A model generated the notes under the pieces. The model saw only the letters and a list, made by a program, of their open reading frames with translations, did no database searches and was not told the origin of the DNA. A DNA stretch of 6,534 bases from Treponema sp. (lineage in GTDB: Bacteria > Spirochaetota > Spirochaetia > Treponematales > Breznakiellaceae): NCBI GenBank assembly GCA_031267115.1, contig JAIRZS010000082.1, positions 1 to 6,534 on the forward strand, read 5' to 3'. Below are positions 4,948-6,534 of the stretch, one piece after another. A program made the position numbers and the translations under genes. Position 1 is the first letter of the stretch. The number at the start of each line of letters is the position of its first letter.

Positions 4948-4972
4948 AAAGCCTGTTTACCTTGTATCTAAT
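4943..4972 (+). promoter_or_regulatory. Sigma-70-type promoter of phoA
   Basis: TTTACA (4943-4948) and TCTAAT (4967-4972) each match 5 of 6 consensus bases, with an 18-base spacer. The predicted start is near 4979, giving a leader of about 30 bases that contains the ribosome site AGGAG (4995-4999). Confidence 0.5.
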
Positions 4973-4975
4973 CTT

Positions 4976-4990
4976 GCGAGTTAATCTCGC
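4976..4990 (+). repeat. Small inverted repeat at the predicted phoA transcription start
   Basis: GCGAG and CTCGC (5-base arms) around TTAAT. It overlaps the expected start site and could be an operator or a minor leader hairpin. The short arms make chance possible. Confidence 0.25.
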
Positions 4991-5008
4991 GAACAGGAGA
5001 GTAGAAAC

Positions 5009-6520
5009 ATGACGGAACAATCAAAAAACCGGAAGTCAATTCCGGCACGGACGAAAGGCGCGGTCTGCGCCCTTCTGGTTTTGCTGGCCGCGGTTCCCGC
5101 GTATGCCAAAGGGTCTGCCGACGCGCCGGGGCAGAATACCCAGACTGCGGCGGCGGGGCAGGCGAAGTACGTTTTCGTGTTTATCGGGGACGGCATGGCT
5201 ATGCCCCAGATAAGCGCCGCCGAGGTTTTCGCCACGGCCCGGTCCTCCAAGGACATAAACGTTACCAGGCTGGGCTTTACCCAGTTTCCGGTGTCGGGCC
5301 TTACCACCACCTATGACGCGGGGACATTTATTACCGATTCCGCTTCCGCGGGGACGGCGCTCGCCACCGGGAACAAAACCCTGAGCGGGGTTATCAATAT
5401 GGATCCGGGTAAAACAAAAGCCTTTAAGACCATTGCCGAGTACGCCCGCGAGGCGGGGATGAAGATCGGCGTTATATCCACCGTTACCCTGAACCACGCA
5501 ACCCCGGCGTCATTTTACGCCAAGGTGCCTTCCCGCAGCGACTACTACGATATTGCCGTCCAGCTTGCGGGAAGCGGCTTTGACTACTTTGCCGGCGGCG
5601 CGCTAAACCAGCCCAAAGGCAAGAACGGCGACCAGCCCGACGCCGTAGAGCTGGCAAAGGCCCGGGGCTACACCTACGTTAATTCGCGGGAGGCATTCAA
5701 CGCCCTCAGGCCGGGGGCCGGGAAGGTGCTGGCAATAAACGCGGTGCTTCAGGACGACGGCGCCATGCCCTACGAGATAGACCGCGGCCCCGGCGATCTT
5801 TCCCTGGCCGATTACACCCGCAAGGGGATAGAGCTTTTGTCGGACAACCCCAAAGGCTTTTTTATGATGATAGAGGGCGGCAAGGTAGACTGGGCCTGCC
5901 ACGCCAACGACGCCGGCGCTTCCATCCACGATGTCCTGGCCTTTGACGAAGCAGTCCGGGCCGCGCTCGGTTTTGCCCAGGCCCATCCCGGGGAAACCCT
6001 CATCGTCATCACCGGGGACCACGAGACCGGCGGCATGACCCTCGGCTTTGCCGGGACCCAGTACGACACCTTCTTTGACAAAGTAGCGCTCCAGAAAAAG
6101 TCCTTTATCGCCTTTAACGACGATATCCTCGGCCCCTACAAGAGGGACACACCCCTGGCGCGGGCCAGGCTGTCCGACCTTGTCCCCGCAATCAAAGACG
6201 CCTTCGGGCTGGATTACAGCAGCCTTTCGAGCTTCCAGAAGGAACAGCTTGAATTCGCCTTCCAGCGCTCCATGGGCAACGAGATCGAGCGGCCCGTGGC
6301 CGAAGATCAGTTCCTCCTCTACGGCGGCTACGAACCCCTCACCGTAAAGATCACCCAGATTATGAACCAGACCGCGGGCATAGGCTGGACCTCTTACGCG
6401 CACACCGGCGTCCCCGTCCCGACCTTCGCGCTGGGCGTACACCAGGAACTTTTCGGCGGCTACTACGACAACACCGATATCTTCAGGAAGCTCGCCTCCG
6501 CCATGAACCTTGCCCCGTAG
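5009..6520 (+). CDS. phoA: Alkaline phosphatase, PhoA family, exported
   Basis: A 503-residue phosphomonoesterase that releases phosphate from organic esters in the periplasm. A Sec signal peptide covers 1-33 (basic n-region, hydrophobic ALLVLLAAVPAYA core), cut before KGSADAP. By alignment to E. coli PhoA from memory, the two-zinc/one-magnesium centre is complete: Asp61 in FIGDGM, nucleophile Ser111 in TDSASAGTA, Thr165 in NHATPAS, Glu289 in MIEGG, Asp294 and His298 in VDWACHAND, Asp337-His338 in ITGDHETGG, and His465 in YAHTG. His163 and Trp295 occupy the positions of E. coli Asp153 and Lys328. The region of about 120 residues between DHETGG and AHTG is long and holds the subfamily-specific insert. 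Cys297 is the only mature cysteine, so the E. coli disulfides are absent. The start is supported by AGGAG 9 bases upstream. It is divergent from the pump operon and separately promoted. Somewhat longer than E. coli PhoA (471). Confidence 0.95.
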   Translation: MTEQSKNRKSIPARTKGAVCALLVLLAAVPAYAKGSADAPGQNTQTAAAGQAKYVFVFIGDGMAMPQISAAEVFATARSSKDINVTRLGFTQFPVSGLTTTYDAGTFITDSASAGTALATGNKTLSGVINMDPGKTKAFKTIAEYAREAGMKIGVISTVTLNHATPASFYAKVPSRSDYYDIAVQLAGSGFDYFAGGALNQPKGKNGDQPDAVELAKARGYTYVNSREAFNALRPGAGKVLAINAVLQDDGAMPYEIDRGPGDLSLADYTRKGIELLSDNPKGFFMMIEGGKVDWACHANDAGASIHDVLAFDEAVRAALGFAQAHPGETLIVITGDHETGGMTLGFAGTQYDTFFDKVALQKKSFIAFNDDILGPYKRDTPLARARLSDLVPAIKDAFGLDYSSLSSFQKEQLEFAFQRSMGNEIERPVAEDQFLLYGGYEPLTVKITQIMNQTAGIGWTSYAHTGVPVPTFALGVHQELFGGYYDNTDIFRKLASAMNLAP

Positions 6521-6534
6521 CGGAAACGCGGCGA

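Larger units (their letters stand above)
4363..5008. other. Divergent intergenic region between pump operon and phoA
   Basis: 646 bases without a convincing gene. It holds three zones: the pump-operon promoter region (about 4371-4500), a block of inverted and direct repeats (about 4548-4857), and the phosphatase promoter region (about 4905-5000). Short open frames here lack ribosome sites and simply read through the palindromes. The stretch 4500-4547 is purine-rich, and 4858-4904 shows only the 8-base palindrome TTCGCGAA (4892-4899). Confidence 0.85.

Noticed and set aside
5603..6442. 279-codon minus-strand frame opposite phoA
   Set aside because: Shadow of the alkaline phosphatase coding sequence, with no motif of its own.
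6521..6534. Sequence after the phoA stop
   Set aside because: Fourteen bases only; no terminator or further gene can be judged.

Overview
The window looks like a chromosomal piece of a diderm (Gram-negative-type) bacterium with fairly GC-rich coding DNA. The evidence is an outer-membrane TolC-family channel, a lipidated periplasmic adaptor, and an exported alkaline phosphatase. The adaptor lipobox (LLSAGC, Ser at -3 and Leu at -4) is the relaxed kind common in spirochaetes. The overall style is compatible with a Treponema-like spirochaete, but that is a weak inference and nothing here proves the taxon.

Left part (1-4362, minus strand): one tightly packed operon for a tripartite MacAB-TolC-type ABC efflux system. 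In transcription order it encodes a lipoprotein membrane-fusion protein (4362-2944), an ABC ATPase (2941-2114), a separate MacB/FtsX-type permease starting at a GTG that overlaps the ATPase stop (2117-897), and a TolC-like outer-membrane channel (851 to beyond base 1, so C-terminally cut). The adaptor carries a glycine/proline-rich, partly collagen-like insert, and the ATPase has an extra low-complexity segment of about 19 residues. Just upstream of the operon is a 17-base perfect match to the sigma-54 (RpoN) -24/-12 promoter consensus, with inverted repeats at distances suitable for activator binding.

Middle (4363-5008): a 646-base divergent intergenic region with no convincing gene. Its centre (about 4548-4857) is dense in perfect inverted repeats. 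Four are 23 bases long with the same geometry (10-base arms, 3-base centre) but different arm sequences. There is also a 13-base-arm palindrome and a 29-base imperfect direct repeat, 102 bases apart, that flanks two of the palindromes. This block lies between the two predicted promoters and looks like a modular palindromic repeat element. It is the least explained part of the window.

Right part (4909-6520, plus strand): a PhoA-family alkaline phosphatase behind a plausible sigma-70-type promoter. Three TTTTAC motifs spaced 11 and 22 bases apart end on the -35 element, an arrangement like the Pho boxes bound by PhoB/PhoP response regulators. The enzyme has a complete catalytic set and the His/Trp pair (in place of E. 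coli Asp153/Lys328) found in Thermotoga/Bacillus-type enzymes. The pump operon and phosphatase are divergent and appear separately regulated, although a 12-base motif is shared by both promoter regions.
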